Shown here: piece by piece, positions 23,279 to 33,300 of the stretch
Layout of the letters: every line of letters begins with the position of its first letter
Position numbering within the stretch: the first letter of the stretch is position 1
NCBI GenBank assembly: GCA_001464695.1
Contig: LNDQ01000033.1
Coordinates: 1 to 36,014 of the forward strand
Source: Betaproteobacteria bacterium Ga0077523
GTDB lineage: Bacteria > Pseudomonadota > Gammaproteobacteria > Burkholderiales > Ga0077523
Reading direction: 5' to 3'
Length of the DNA: 36,014 bases
Notes under the pieces: model-generated
The model's input: the letters and a program-made list of their open reading frames with translations, nothing else
The model's database searches: none
Told to the model about the DNA's origin: nothing
Position numbers and translations under genes: made by a program

Positions 23279-25549
23279 CTATACCACTGGAATTTCCAGG
23301 CGCTCGCGCGCCCCGGTCGTCCCGAGCCGGCCCAGGAGATAGTTCACCGGACCGTCGCCGGGCTGCGACAGCCGCAGTTCCTCCAGCCGCTGCCGCGCCG
23401 TTGCGACGTCGCCTCGGCGCCAGGCCGCCACCGCATCGTTGAATGCCGCGCAACGCTCGCGGGTTGCCGCATCGGCGCGATCGGCGGCGGCGACGATCTC
23501 CACGACGTGCACGGGTTCGGACTTGCCCTTCAACAGAAAGTCGCCGAGCTCGCGCGTCACGACGTTCTCGAGCCCGGCGGTGAGCTCCGCGGACACGGCG
23601 ATGCGCACCCCGAGCTTGCCTGCCAGTGACTGCAGTCGGTTGGCGGTGTTCACCGCGTCGCCGACGCCGCGGTACTCGTAGTGGTTGAGCGCCCCCACCG
23701 GCGCCAGCACGATCGGCCCCCAGGCCACACCCACCCGGGTGAGGAGCGCCGTCTCGGGTTCGCGCTGCGCCAGTCGGTCGGCACCCTCGATGAGCGACAG
23801 GCACGCGGCGCACACTCTGGCGCGAGCGCCGGCGCCGTCTTCGCCTTCGGGCCAGATCGCCACCATGCTGTCGCCCACCACGTCGCTCACGAAGCCGCCG
23901 TGGCGGGCGACGGCGTCGAACAGCGGTTCGTAGTATCGGTTCAGGAACTCGAGCAGCGCCTCGGGTGCGAGCCGCTCGGCGAGCGACGTGTAGCGGTGGG
24001 CATCGGTCGCCATGCACGCAGCCTGCACGCGGCGCCGCAGCGTGTGCAGCGCCTGCGCATTCTGCGTGAGGCGGTTTGCCACATCCGGCGGCACGAAGTT
24101 GGCAAACGCTCGTTGCAGGCGCCCCCGCTGCTGCAGGGCTTCGCGATAGCGTAAGGCGAGCGCCACCAGGACGCCGAGCGGCAACTGCAGCGCGAGCGGT
24201 CCGACGATCGGCAGCCAGAGGAAGTTCGCGTGAAACGCGATTCCTGCGGCGACGAGCCACGCGACACCGAGCACACCCACGCCGAGAAGCCCGATGCCGA
24301 CGCTGCCGGCGAGCACCGCAGCGGTGGCGGCACCTCCGGCGGTGAAGACGATCAGTGCGGTGACGTATGCCGGCGGCTTGCGCAGGAACGCGCGGGAGTG
24401 GATGTTCGTGAACGTGGTCGCGGCGATCTCGACGCCATGCATGTTGGCGCGCGGGCCGGCGAACACCGTGCGGTGGTCGTCGTGCGGCTCGGCCTGCGCG
24501 GATTCCGCGTAGCCGACGAAGACGGTCCGGCCGCGCACCAGCGCCTGTGCGACCGGGTCGCCGGCGACGACGGCGTCATAGCTGACGGTCGGCACCGTGC
24601 CGGGGGGGCCGTGGAAGTTGATGTACCGCACGGCCGGGCCGCTGACGAGATCGACCATCGATGCGAAGAGGCTGCCCACCTCGGGGTCGATGGTGCCAGC
24701 AGCCGTGGTCTCGATGCGTTCGCGCGCATCGATGGTGGTCGTGAAATGCTGGCGCAGCGCCGCGGTCCGGGACAGCAACGCAAGGCGGTGCGCGGTTGCA
24801 TCACCCTGACCGGCTGCACGGGCCAACGCGCCGCCCGCAGCGCTGCCATCGACGAAAGCGTGGAATGCGACCGCGGGCAGCGTGGGCAGCGGCGGTTCTC
24901 CGTCGAAGAAGAGGGCCGCGCGCCGTACCTGGTCGCGCGGTTCCGGCAACGGGAAGGGCGCTGCCGCGAGCGCAGCGTCATGGATGTCCTGCGACAGCGG
25001 TGCAAGGCCGGCCTGCTCAGTGGAGGCGCCGGTCGTATCCTGCTCGAGCTTGTGACCGACGACGACGTTGCCGGCGGTGCGCAGCGCTGCTGCGAACAGG
25101 GCGTCGTCGGCATCGACGTCGAAACCGTAGAACGCCGGTTCGCGCGGGCGGAACAACATGTCGAACACCACCACGCGCGCGCCGGCGTCATGCAGTCGCC
25201 GGACGAGGAGCCCGTGCAGGCAGCGCGGCCACGAGGACAGCCGCGTGGGTGCCGGCGGGTTGACCCACTCGGTACCGGGAGCGACAGCGCCGGCCAGCGC
25301 GCCGTCGCACGGGTCCAGGCGGGTGGCCGTGCGGCGCAACCAGAGACGTCCGGTGGCTGCACGATCGACCGCGACGATCGCCACCGGCTCGGTGACCGGG
25401 CGTACGCCGCGCAGATGAAAGAGCGCCGTGAGCCCGATGCTGGCCTCGAGCGCGGGTCCGACCGGCGTCAGCCACGCGAGCGCACCGACGAGCCCTACGC
25501 ACATGCTCGCGACGACTGCACGAAGAACGCGTCGCGATTCGTCCGGCAT
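23279..25549 (-). CDS. CHASE2-domain class III adenylate/guanylate cyclase
   Basis: This 756-residue membrane sensor-cyclase has one N-terminal helix (about residues 10-30), a large periplasmic CHASE2 domain (about 40-385, with VAIVAVD, DAGARVVVFDMLF, INFHGPPGT, GRTVFVGYAE and HGVEIAATTF), three helices (about 393-467), and a class III cyclase domain (about 505-690). Metal Asps are Asp516 (ATDAHRYTS) and Asp560 (VVGDSM); the transition-state Asn634 and Arg638 are in VNTANR. The purine-selecting positions are not the textbook Lys and Asp/Thr but Asp556 and Arg627, so cAMP versus cGMP is unclear. A helical tail (about 690-745) follows. The ATG at 25549 gives the expected short cytoplasmic start. 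It lies 176 bases after the diguanylate cyclase gene. Confidence 0.9.
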   Translation of the reverse strand: MPDESRRVLRAVVASMCVGLVGALAWLTPVGPALEASIGLTALFHLRGVRPVTEPVAIVAVDRAATGRLWLRRTATRLDPCDGALAGAVAPGTEWVNPPAPTRLSSWPRCLHGLLVRRLHDAGARVVVFDMLFRPREPAFYGFDVDADDALFAAALRTAGNVVVGHKLEQDTTGASTEQAGLAPLSQDIHDAALAAAPFPLPEPRDQVRRAALFFDGEPPLPTLPAVAFHAFVDGSAAGGALARAAGQGDATAHRLALLSRTAALRQHFTTTIDARERIETTAAGTIDPEVGSLFASMVDLVSGPAVRYINFHGPPGTVPTVSYDAVVAGDPVAQALVRGRTVFVGYAESAQAEPHDDHRTVFAGPRANMHGVEIAATTFTNIHSRAFLRKPPAYVTALIVFTAGGAATAAVLAGSVGIGLLGVGVLGVAWLVAAGIAFHANFLWLPIVGPLALQLPLGVLVALALRYREALQQRGRLQRAFANFVPPDVANRLTQNAQALHTLRRRVQAACMATDAHRYTSLAERLAPEALLEFLNRYYEPLFDAVARHGGFVSDVVGDSMVAIWPEGEDGAGARARVCAACLSLIEGADRLAQREPETALLTRVGVAWGPIVLAPVGALNHYEYRGVGDAVNTANRLQSLAGKLGVRIAVSAELTAGLENVVTRELGDFLLKGKSEPVHVVEIVAAADRADAATRERCAAFNDAVAAWRRGDVATARQRLEELRLSQPGDGPVNYLLGRLGTTGARERLEIPVV

Positions 25550-25725
25550 TGTCAGCAGGGCCTCACGATGCGATCTGGCATGCAGGTCCGTCCGTGAACC
25601 AGGGAACGCAGCGAGCGTGCGGGCCGTTTCATCCTGAAGCCCTGCGAACCAGATCCATCGATCGGGTGGAGCGAAAAGTCGATTCGCGCCGGAGTTTACC
25701 GGTGCAATGCCTGGCGGACTACCCG

Positions 25726-27360
25726 TTAGCGCGTCGGATCGAAGATCTCGTCCATTGCAGCCGCCAGGCCCTCGGTGCCACTCTTCGGGTTCGAGGCTTC
25801 CGCGGAGGCATCCAGCCACGGCGTGTCGGTGAAGGTCGACACGATGTTGCGCCCGGCCTGCTTCGCGGCGTAGAGCGCCTGATCGGCCTCTTCGATCAAC
25901 TGAGCGAGCGTGGTCGCGCCGACCTCGATCGACGATACGCCGAAGCTCGCCGTGACCTTCAGGTTGGGAATGCCGCGCACACCGGGCCCCGCCTGTGCCT
26001 GGATCTTCTCGCGCAAGCGCTCGGCGATCACCGCGGCCTGGGCCAGGTCCAGGCCCGGCAAGACGAAGCAGAACTCCTCGCCGCCGTACCGGCACAACAG
26101 GTCGGCGGGTCGCAGGCCCAGCTTGAGGATGCGCGCCGTCTGCTGGATCACTTCGTCACCGACGGAGTGCCCGTAGGTGTCGTTCACGTTCTTGAACTTG
26201 TCGATGTCGGTCATGATGCAGGCGAGCGGGGTGCCCGCACCGGCGGCACGCGCGAACTCGTTGCCCGCCTGATGCATGAAAGCGCGGCGATTCAGGCAAC
26301 TGGTGAGCGGATCGATTTCCGAGAGCCGCTTCAGCTCCTCGTTGCGGGCTTCCAGCGCCACCTGTGATTCGCGCAGATCGCCGAGTGCCTTGCGTAGTTC
26401 CGCGTTGGCCTGATCCAGTGCCGAGACGTCGTTGACGCTCACGATGACACCGCGCACGGCGTTCTTGGCGTCCAGGACCGGCGAGGCGTTGACGACCACG
26501 CGCGTGGCACCTTCGGAACCGCGGGCGAGATCGATCACCTGTCCGGTGACCGCCTCGTGGGAACGCGCAACCCGATGCCAGGGATGCAGCATCCGGTCGG
26601 CGCCCAGCTCTGCCACCAGCCAGTCGAGGTCGGATGCCTTGCGGCCGACCAGGTTGCGCTCGCCGGCCGGTGCCATGCTGAGGAACGCACGATTGGCGAG
26701 CAGTACGCGGCCGGACACGTCGAGGATCAGCACTCCCTCCACCAGGGTGTCGAGGGCGAGCTTGACGCGCTCGGGGATGGCGGCCGTCGGATCGAGGTGT
26801 GTCAGCACCCGCCGCATGTAGACGAAGAAACCGAGGCCACCGACGATGAGGAGCGTGAGCACCATCAGGACCGCCGGGCGCTCGAACCAATGGCGCCAGC
26901 CGGTCGCGCCCACCGGGCGGAACGAAATCTCGATCTGCCCCCAGCGTTGCTTGCCGCCCGAGAAGAGCGGCACCTCCACGTGCGTCAACGTCGATTTGCC
27001 GCCGCCCAGCGCTTGCCAGCTCGTGAGGTGGCCGGGCGAGGCGTAGATGAGTTCGCCCGTCTCCTGCCGCAAGCCGATGGAAACGATGTCGGCCTCGCGG
27101 TTGATGATGGTGGCCACGGTCTTCTCGATGGCGATCCGGTCGCCGCCCTGGGCCAGCACGGCGAGCTGGATCGCGACGTTCTCGCTCACCCGCTTGCGGA
27201 TTTCGCGGGCCACCTGCTCGTCGTTGCGGAACAGGTTGAAGGCGATGTCCGCGAGCAGCGCGACGCAGATCGATAGCGCGATCAGGCCCACGACCACGCG
27301 CGCGACCGGCCCGGCGCCGGGGCGTACGAAGCGCTTGAGCAGGCTGCGGACGCCCGTCAT
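25726..27360 (-). CDS. Membrane diguanylate cyclase: periplasmic sensor, PAS and GGEEF domains
   Basis: This 544-residue protein has helix 1 (about 20-42), a periplasmic domain of about 120 residues (43-162), helix 2 (163-181), a PAS domain (about 200-312, TLVEGVLILDVSGRVLLANRAF), a coiled-coil-like linker (314-347) and a GGDEF domain (347-512). The active loop is RYGGEEF (424-430), the metal Asp is in MTDIDKFK, and an intact RxxD inhibitory site, Arg417-Pro-Ala-Asp420, lies five residues before the loop. Active, product-inhibited cyclic di-GMP synthesis is predicted. The ATG at 27360 overlaps the giant surface protein's stop as ATGA, so the two are translationally coupled; the periplasmic domain may therefore monitor that protein (inference). 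Confidence 0.93.
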   Translation of the reverse strand: MTGVRSLLKRFVRPGAGPVARVVVGLIALSICVALLADIAFNLFRNDEQVAREIRKRVSENVAIQLAVLAQGGDRIAIEKTVATIINREADIVSIGLRQETGELIYASPGHLTSWQALGGGKSTLTHVEVPLFSGGKQRWGQIEISFRPVGATGWRHWFERPAVLMVLTLLIVGGLGFFVYMRRVLTHLDPTAAIPERVKLALDTLVEGVLILDVSGRVLLANRAFLSMAPAGERNLVGRKASDLDWLVAELGADRMLHPWHRVARSHEAVTGQVIDLARGSEGATRVVVNASPVLDAKNAVRGVIVSVNDVSALDQANAELRKALGDLRESQVALEARNEELKRLSEIDPLTSCLNRRAFMHQAGNEFARAAGAGTPLACIMTDIDKFKNVNDTYGHSVGDEVIQQTARILKLGLRPADLLCRYGGEEFCFVLPGLDLAQAAVIAERLREKIQAQAGPGVRGIPNLKVTASFGVSSIEVGATTLAQLIEEADQALYAAKQAGRNIVSTFTDTPWLDASAEASNPKSGTEGLAAAMDEIFDPTR

Positions 27361-30300
27361 GTCGCGGCCTCCGTGCCCAGCACGCGCTCGAGTCGGCGTT
27401 CGTCGGGCTCATCGGTGGGCGCCGTCTTCTGCCACTCCGGCGCTTCCTCCTCGTCTTCTTCATCGTCCCGTGCGAGGATGGGCAGCGGGTCCATGTGCCG
27501 CCACGCGGGCAGCGAGGCGAGCAGGCTGGAGATGAGCCCGCCCGCCCGCAGGATCCACGTGACCACACCCACCGACAGCGCCAGGCTGGCGAGCTGCATC
27601 GATTTCAACGCGAGCTCGAGGCGTGTGGGTTCGGGTTCCTCGTCGAGGACCCCGGCGAGGTCGGCGATGAGTTGCGCCCGCGCCGCCGGGGTCAGCTCGG
27701 GTTCGAAGTTCGCAAGGGTGGTGGGCGGGCTTGCCGGAGGCAGGCTCACGGCCGGCAGCGAGAAAGTGGCAGCGCCGAGCGTGCGCCGGTCGATGTTGCC
27801 GACGTCGTTGCGTTGTTGCAGAAGGACCTCCGCCGGCAAGCCGGAAGTCTGCTGAGCGGATGCCGGCTTCGGCGCCGCCGGGCGGCGCGGCACCGGCAGC
27901 GTGAGCAGAGGCGTGTCGACACCGTTGTCGAGGCCGTCGCCGCCGGTGACCACGATGGGCGTCACGGTGCCTGCATTCCCGGTCACCACGCCGGGCGGCA
28001 GTACCACGACCAAGGGTGGCGGACTGAAGTCCGCGATGATGCCGTCGGTCGGGTTTGTCGGCGCAGTGGCCGCGAGCGCGACGGTGGCGGCGATGAACGG
28101 CGTCACGAAGGTGCCATCGCTCGCGGAGACTTCGAAGGCCGGAACGGCGGCACCGCCCGTATGCAAGAAAACGACCTGCCCCCCGACGAGTTCGGCGGTG
28201 GTGAACGTCGCGATGGGCACACCGGGAGCCCCGACGAGTTCGAAGTGACCGTCGGTGACGTTCTGGACCGTGTAGGCGGGTGCGGGACCGTCCGGGTCGG
28301 CGGTGGTGAAGGCCCCGGTACCCACGGACGTGGCACCATCGGGAGTGATGGTGAGGCTTGCAGCCGACAGCGTGATCGGATCGTTGACCGGACTGACGGT
28401 GATCGAGAAGGTCTGCAGCGGCAGGGTGGCCGCCGCGGCGTCGCGTACTGTGAAAGTGAAGCTGTCGGTGACCGTTTCGGAACCATCGTGCAGGTAGCTC
28501 ACGAGGTTGGCGTCGATATCGGCCTGCGTGAAGGTGCTGCCGGCAGCGAGCGGCGTTGCGTTCAATCGGAGCACGCCGCGCGCGGGCGTCGTGCCGATCG
28601 TATAGGCGATCAGGGCAGGCGCGTCGTCCACGTCGGTCGCGTTGAGCAGGGCGTTGCCGATGGTCGCCGTAGCGCCCTCGTTCAAGGCGAGGCCCGCGTT
28701 GGAGGTCTGGACCGGCGCGTCGTTCGCGTCGGTGACGTTGATCGCAAAGACCTGGGTGCTGAAGCTTCCGTCGCTGCTCGTCGCCCGGACGGTGATGTTG
28801 TGGCTTGCCGTCGTCTCGAAGTCGAGCGGCCCTGCCACCGTGACCACACCGGTCGTCGCGTCGATGGCGAAACGGCCGCCGGCGTCGGCATCCAGCGTGT
28901 ACGTGATCGTGTTGTCGGAAACATCGGCGTCCGACGCCGACGCGGTGAGACCCACCGTCGTTCCGGCCGCCGAATTCTCCGCCACGGTGTCGGCGGCAAC
29001 TGCAGCATCGGTCACGGGTCCGACGTCGAACTCGTCGACGTCCACCACGGTCACGCTGAGCGACTGAAGGTCGGTGCCGCCGTCGCCGTCGTCCACCTGG
29101 ATGTCCACGGCGTAGACGCCGTCGGCATTCGCGTCGGCGGGCGCCTCGGCGTCCGGCGTGGTCGCGAAACTCAGCTCGCCCGTCGTCCCATCGATGGTGA
29201 ACAAGGCGGCGTCGGCGCCACCGGCGATACTCCAGGTGAGAGTCTGACCGGGGACGTCGGGATCGGCGGCGATCATGGTCGTGACCACGATGGTGTTCTC
29301 GGCCGCGCTCACCGTGGCGGTTGCGGCGCCGCCGTTGCTGGTGATCACCGGTACGTTGTTGGGCGGAAGCACCGTGATCGTCACGGTGTCGTCGTCGGTC
29401 AGTGCGCCGCCGCCGGTGTTGCCCTGGTCGTCGGTCTGCAGCCGGACGCTCGCCGGGCCGCTGTAGCCCGGCGTCGGCGTGAAGATCATCCCGTCGAGCG
29501 CGGCGTTGACGTCAGCGAGGGTGCCGGTGAAAGCGGACATCGTGTCGGCGGTTCCATCGCCCGTGGAGAAGGTTAGGCCCGCCAGGGATCCGAGAGTCAG
29601 GGTGCCGTTGGTGGCTGTCAGCACGATGGCGAGCGACCCGCTGCCGGCGTCGACGTCGGCGATCGACAGCCGATTGGCGTTGGCCATCGACAGGACCAGC
29701 GGCGTGTTGAACGGCGTGGTCTGGGCGCCGGGCACCGTGTTGGCCGGGGCGTCGTTCACCGCGGTCACGTTCAGCGTGGTGGAGCCACTGTCGGACTGCG
29801 CGCCACCGGCGCCGGTATTGCCGAGGTCGCTCACGGCGATGCTGAGCGCGACGGCGGCCGAGGCATCAGCATCGGTGGCAAACGTCACTTCGGACGCCGC
29901 GATGAACGCATTGATGGCTGCCGTCGTGCCGGTCAGCACCAGTGTTCCGCTGCCGGATCCGAGCACCGTCACACCCGCACCGGATGTGGCGGCGAGCGTG
30001 CCGGTCGCCACCGTCAGCGTCATCTCCACATCCGAGCCCGCCGAATCCGCATCCGCGACCGACAGGCCGGTCAGGGCGGAGACCATGTCCTCGGTAACGG
30101 CAATGGTGGCCGGAGCCGTCAGGACCGGTGCGTCGTTCGCGGCCGCCAGGTTGATCGCAACGGCCTCGACGTCAGAGAGGGCGCCACCCGCGCCCGTGTT
30201 GCCTTGATCGTCCACTTCCAGGGTCAGTGTCGCGCCCCCATTGAAGTGCGCGGTCGGAATGAACGCGAGACCGTCCAGAGCGGTATTGACCTCGGCAATC

Positions 30301-33300
30301 GAACCCGTGAACGTCATGACGGTGTCGGCGCTGCCGTCGCCGACGCTGAAGGAAAGGCCGGTCAGCGATGCCAGCGTCAGTGCGCCGTTGGCAGCGGTGA
30401 GCGTGATCTCGACGGCACTCGCACCTGCATCCACGTCGGTCACCGTGAGCGCGTTGCCGTTTGCGACCGAGAAGACCAGCGTGACGTCCTCCGTACCGGC
30501 CTGCGCCGCCGGCACGTTGCTGATCGGTGCGTCGTTGGCGGCTGCCACGTTGATGGTGATCGCGTCGGAGTCGGTGAGAACGCCGCCGGCACCGGTGTTG
30601 CCGAGGTCGCTGGTGCCGATCTGCACAACGCCGGCACCGGAGAAGTTCGTCGTCGGCGTGAAGGCGAGACCGTCGAGCGCTGCGTTGATGGCTGCCTTGG
30701 TGCCGGTGAAGGTCATCAGCGCATCGCCCGATCCGTCGCCGGTGGAGAAGCTCAAGCCGGCGAACCCGGCCAGGGTCACGGTGCCGTCGGTCGCGGTGAG
30801 AGTGACCTGCAGGTTACTGCCGGCGTCGTCAACGTCGGCGATCGCGATCCCGTTCCCGGTGCCGGTCGAGAAGATGAGTGCCGTGTCTTCCGTGGTGGCC
30901 TGCACGCCGGGAACGGTGTTGACCGGCGCGTCGTTGGCCGCTGCCACGGTGATGGTGGCGGTGGCGACGTTGGAGTACGTGGTGCCGTCGAACACGCGGT
31001 AGGTGAAGGCGTCGGTGCCCGAGAAGTTCGTGTTCGGCGTATAGCTGAACGTGCCGTCGGCGTTCAGCACGAACGCGAAAGCATTCGCCGGCCCCGCTAC
31101 CAGGTCTGCGGTGAGACCCGCGGGTGCCGTGTCCGGGTCGGTGTCGTTGTCCAGCACCGAAGAACTGATGGGGAGGGTGCCGTCCTCGCCGACGCCATAG
31201 CTGTCGTCGACTGCAGTCGGCGACGTCGATGCGTTCACCGTGATGGCGACGGTGTCGTTGTCGGTCTGTGCGCCGCCGGAGCCGGTGTTGCCCTGATCGG
31301 AGGTGACGATCTGGAGCGATGCGGCGCCGACGAAGGCCGGCGCCGGGTCGAACACCAGGCCGTCCAGCGCCGAGTTGACGTCCGTGATGGTGCCGGTGAA
31401 GGTCATGGTGGCATCGGCGGTGCCGCTGCCAACCGAGAAGGCGAGTCCGCTTACCGATGCGAGCGTCACCGCGCCGTTGGTCGCAGTCACCGTCACCTGC
31501 ACCGGATTGCCGGTGGCGTCGCTGTCCGCCACCGAGATCCGGTTGCCGTTGCCGGTGGAGAACGTCAGTGCGATGTTCGCATTGGTGGACTGTGCGACGG
31601 GGACCGTGTTGAGCGGCGGATCATTGACCGCGTCCACGGTGATGGCCACGGTGTCGTTGTCGGAGAGCACACCCCCGGCACCGGTATTGCCCTGGTCGTT
31701 CGTGGTGAGCGCCAGGAGCGCAGGACCGCTGTAAGCCGCCGTGGGGTCGTAGCGCATGCCGTTCAGCGCCGCGTTGACGTTGGCGACCGTGCCGGAGAAC
31801 ACCAGGTTCGCGTCGGCGGTCCCGTCGCCGGTCGTGAACGTGAGGCCGGCGCCGGAGGAGAGCGTCAGCGTGCCGTTGGTGACCGACAGCGTGACCTGCA
31901 CCGAACCTGACGCAGCGTCCGCGTCGGCGATCGAGATGCGGTTGCCGTTGCCCGTGGAGAAAACCAGGGCCGTGTCTTCATTGACCGTCTGGGCGCCGGG
32001 AACCGTGTTCTGCGGAGCATCGTTGATCGCGCTGAAAGTGAGCGTGATGTTGGTGACGCCGGAATTCTGAGCGCCACCGCTACCGGTGTTGCCCTGGTCG
32101 TCCACCGAAACGCCGAGCGTCACGTTGGTCGTGTCGTTCGCTGCCGAGGTGTAGGTGAGAGCGCTGCCGGCGATGAATGCATTCAGGTTCGCGCGGGTAC
32201 CCGTCAACGTGAGGGCAGTGGCGGTGCCGCCGACGGTGACACCGCCTCCCGACGTTGCGGCCAGCGAGCCCTGTGCCACCGTGAACGTGGCGACCATACT
32301 GCCGGTGGCCGCATCCACGTCGGCGAAGCTGATGCCGGTCAGCGTGCCGGCGACATCCTCGGTGAGCGCGATCGAACCCGGTGCCGTCACCGTGGGTGCA
32401 TCGTTGACCGCGTTCACAGTGACTGACGCGGTGGCGGTGGCCGAAGAATAGGGTGTCGAGCCGCCGTTGCTGGTGACGTTCGCGGTGCTGGCTGCCGTGC
32501 CGGCCGTACGGTCCCAGGCCCGCAGCACGATGCTCGCGGTGCCATTGTAGTTGGTGCTCGGAACGAACCGCACCAGTGTGCCCGCGTCCGCTGCGAGCAG
32601 TCGCGCCGTCGTGGCATCCGGCGAGCCGAAGCTGTTCCAGGCGCCGCCGCCGTTGGTCGAGTACTGCCAGGTACCGTTGGTGCTGTCGACCGAGACGACG
32701 GCTATGCCGGAGAGTGCGCCGCTGTCGGGGTCGGTGACCTGACCGCTCAGCAGCGCCGAAACCAGCGTGCCCCCGTTGCTGGAGGGGTCCTCGTTGATGG
32801 CCGTGAGGTTGTTGGTGCCCGCGAGCACCGGTGCATCGTTGACGGCGGTCACGTTGAGCGTGACGTTGTCGCTGTCGGTCCTGGTGCCGCCGGACCCGGT
32901 GTTGCCCTGGTCGCTGGTCGCCACGGTCAGGGTGACGGCGGAAGTCGTGTTGGCGGCAGTGGTGAACGTTACGCTGGAGCCGCTCACGAACGTGTTCAGA
33001 TTGGACGCGGTGCCGGTGAGTACCAGCGATGCAGTGCCCGACCCGCTGACGGTGACGCCGCCGCCGGCGGTCGCGGCCAACGTGCCGCTGCCCACCGAAA
33101 GGGTGATCTGCAGGCTCGCACCGCCGGCGTCCACGTCCGCGACCGAGATGCCGGTAAGCGCGGTGGCCACGTCTTCCGTGACGGCGATGGAAGCCGGTAC
33201 CGTGTTGACCGGCGCATCGTTGACCGCGGTGACGTTGAGCGTGACGTTGTCGGTATCCGACCGCGCGCCGCCACTGCCGGTATTGCCCTGGTCGTTGGTG

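Noticed and set aside
25550..25725. Cyclic di-GMP riboswitch between the two cyclase genes
   Set aside because: The 176-base gap lacks the conserved tetraloop and receptor sequences of known cyclic di-GMP aptamers as far as can be seen by eye.
27495..29576. A 693-residue open frame on the plus strand, and a 568-residue one at 30204-31910
   Set aside because: Both lie antisense to the giant gene. Their translations are low-complexity R/G/V/D-rich text mirroring the repeats, without domains or start signals.
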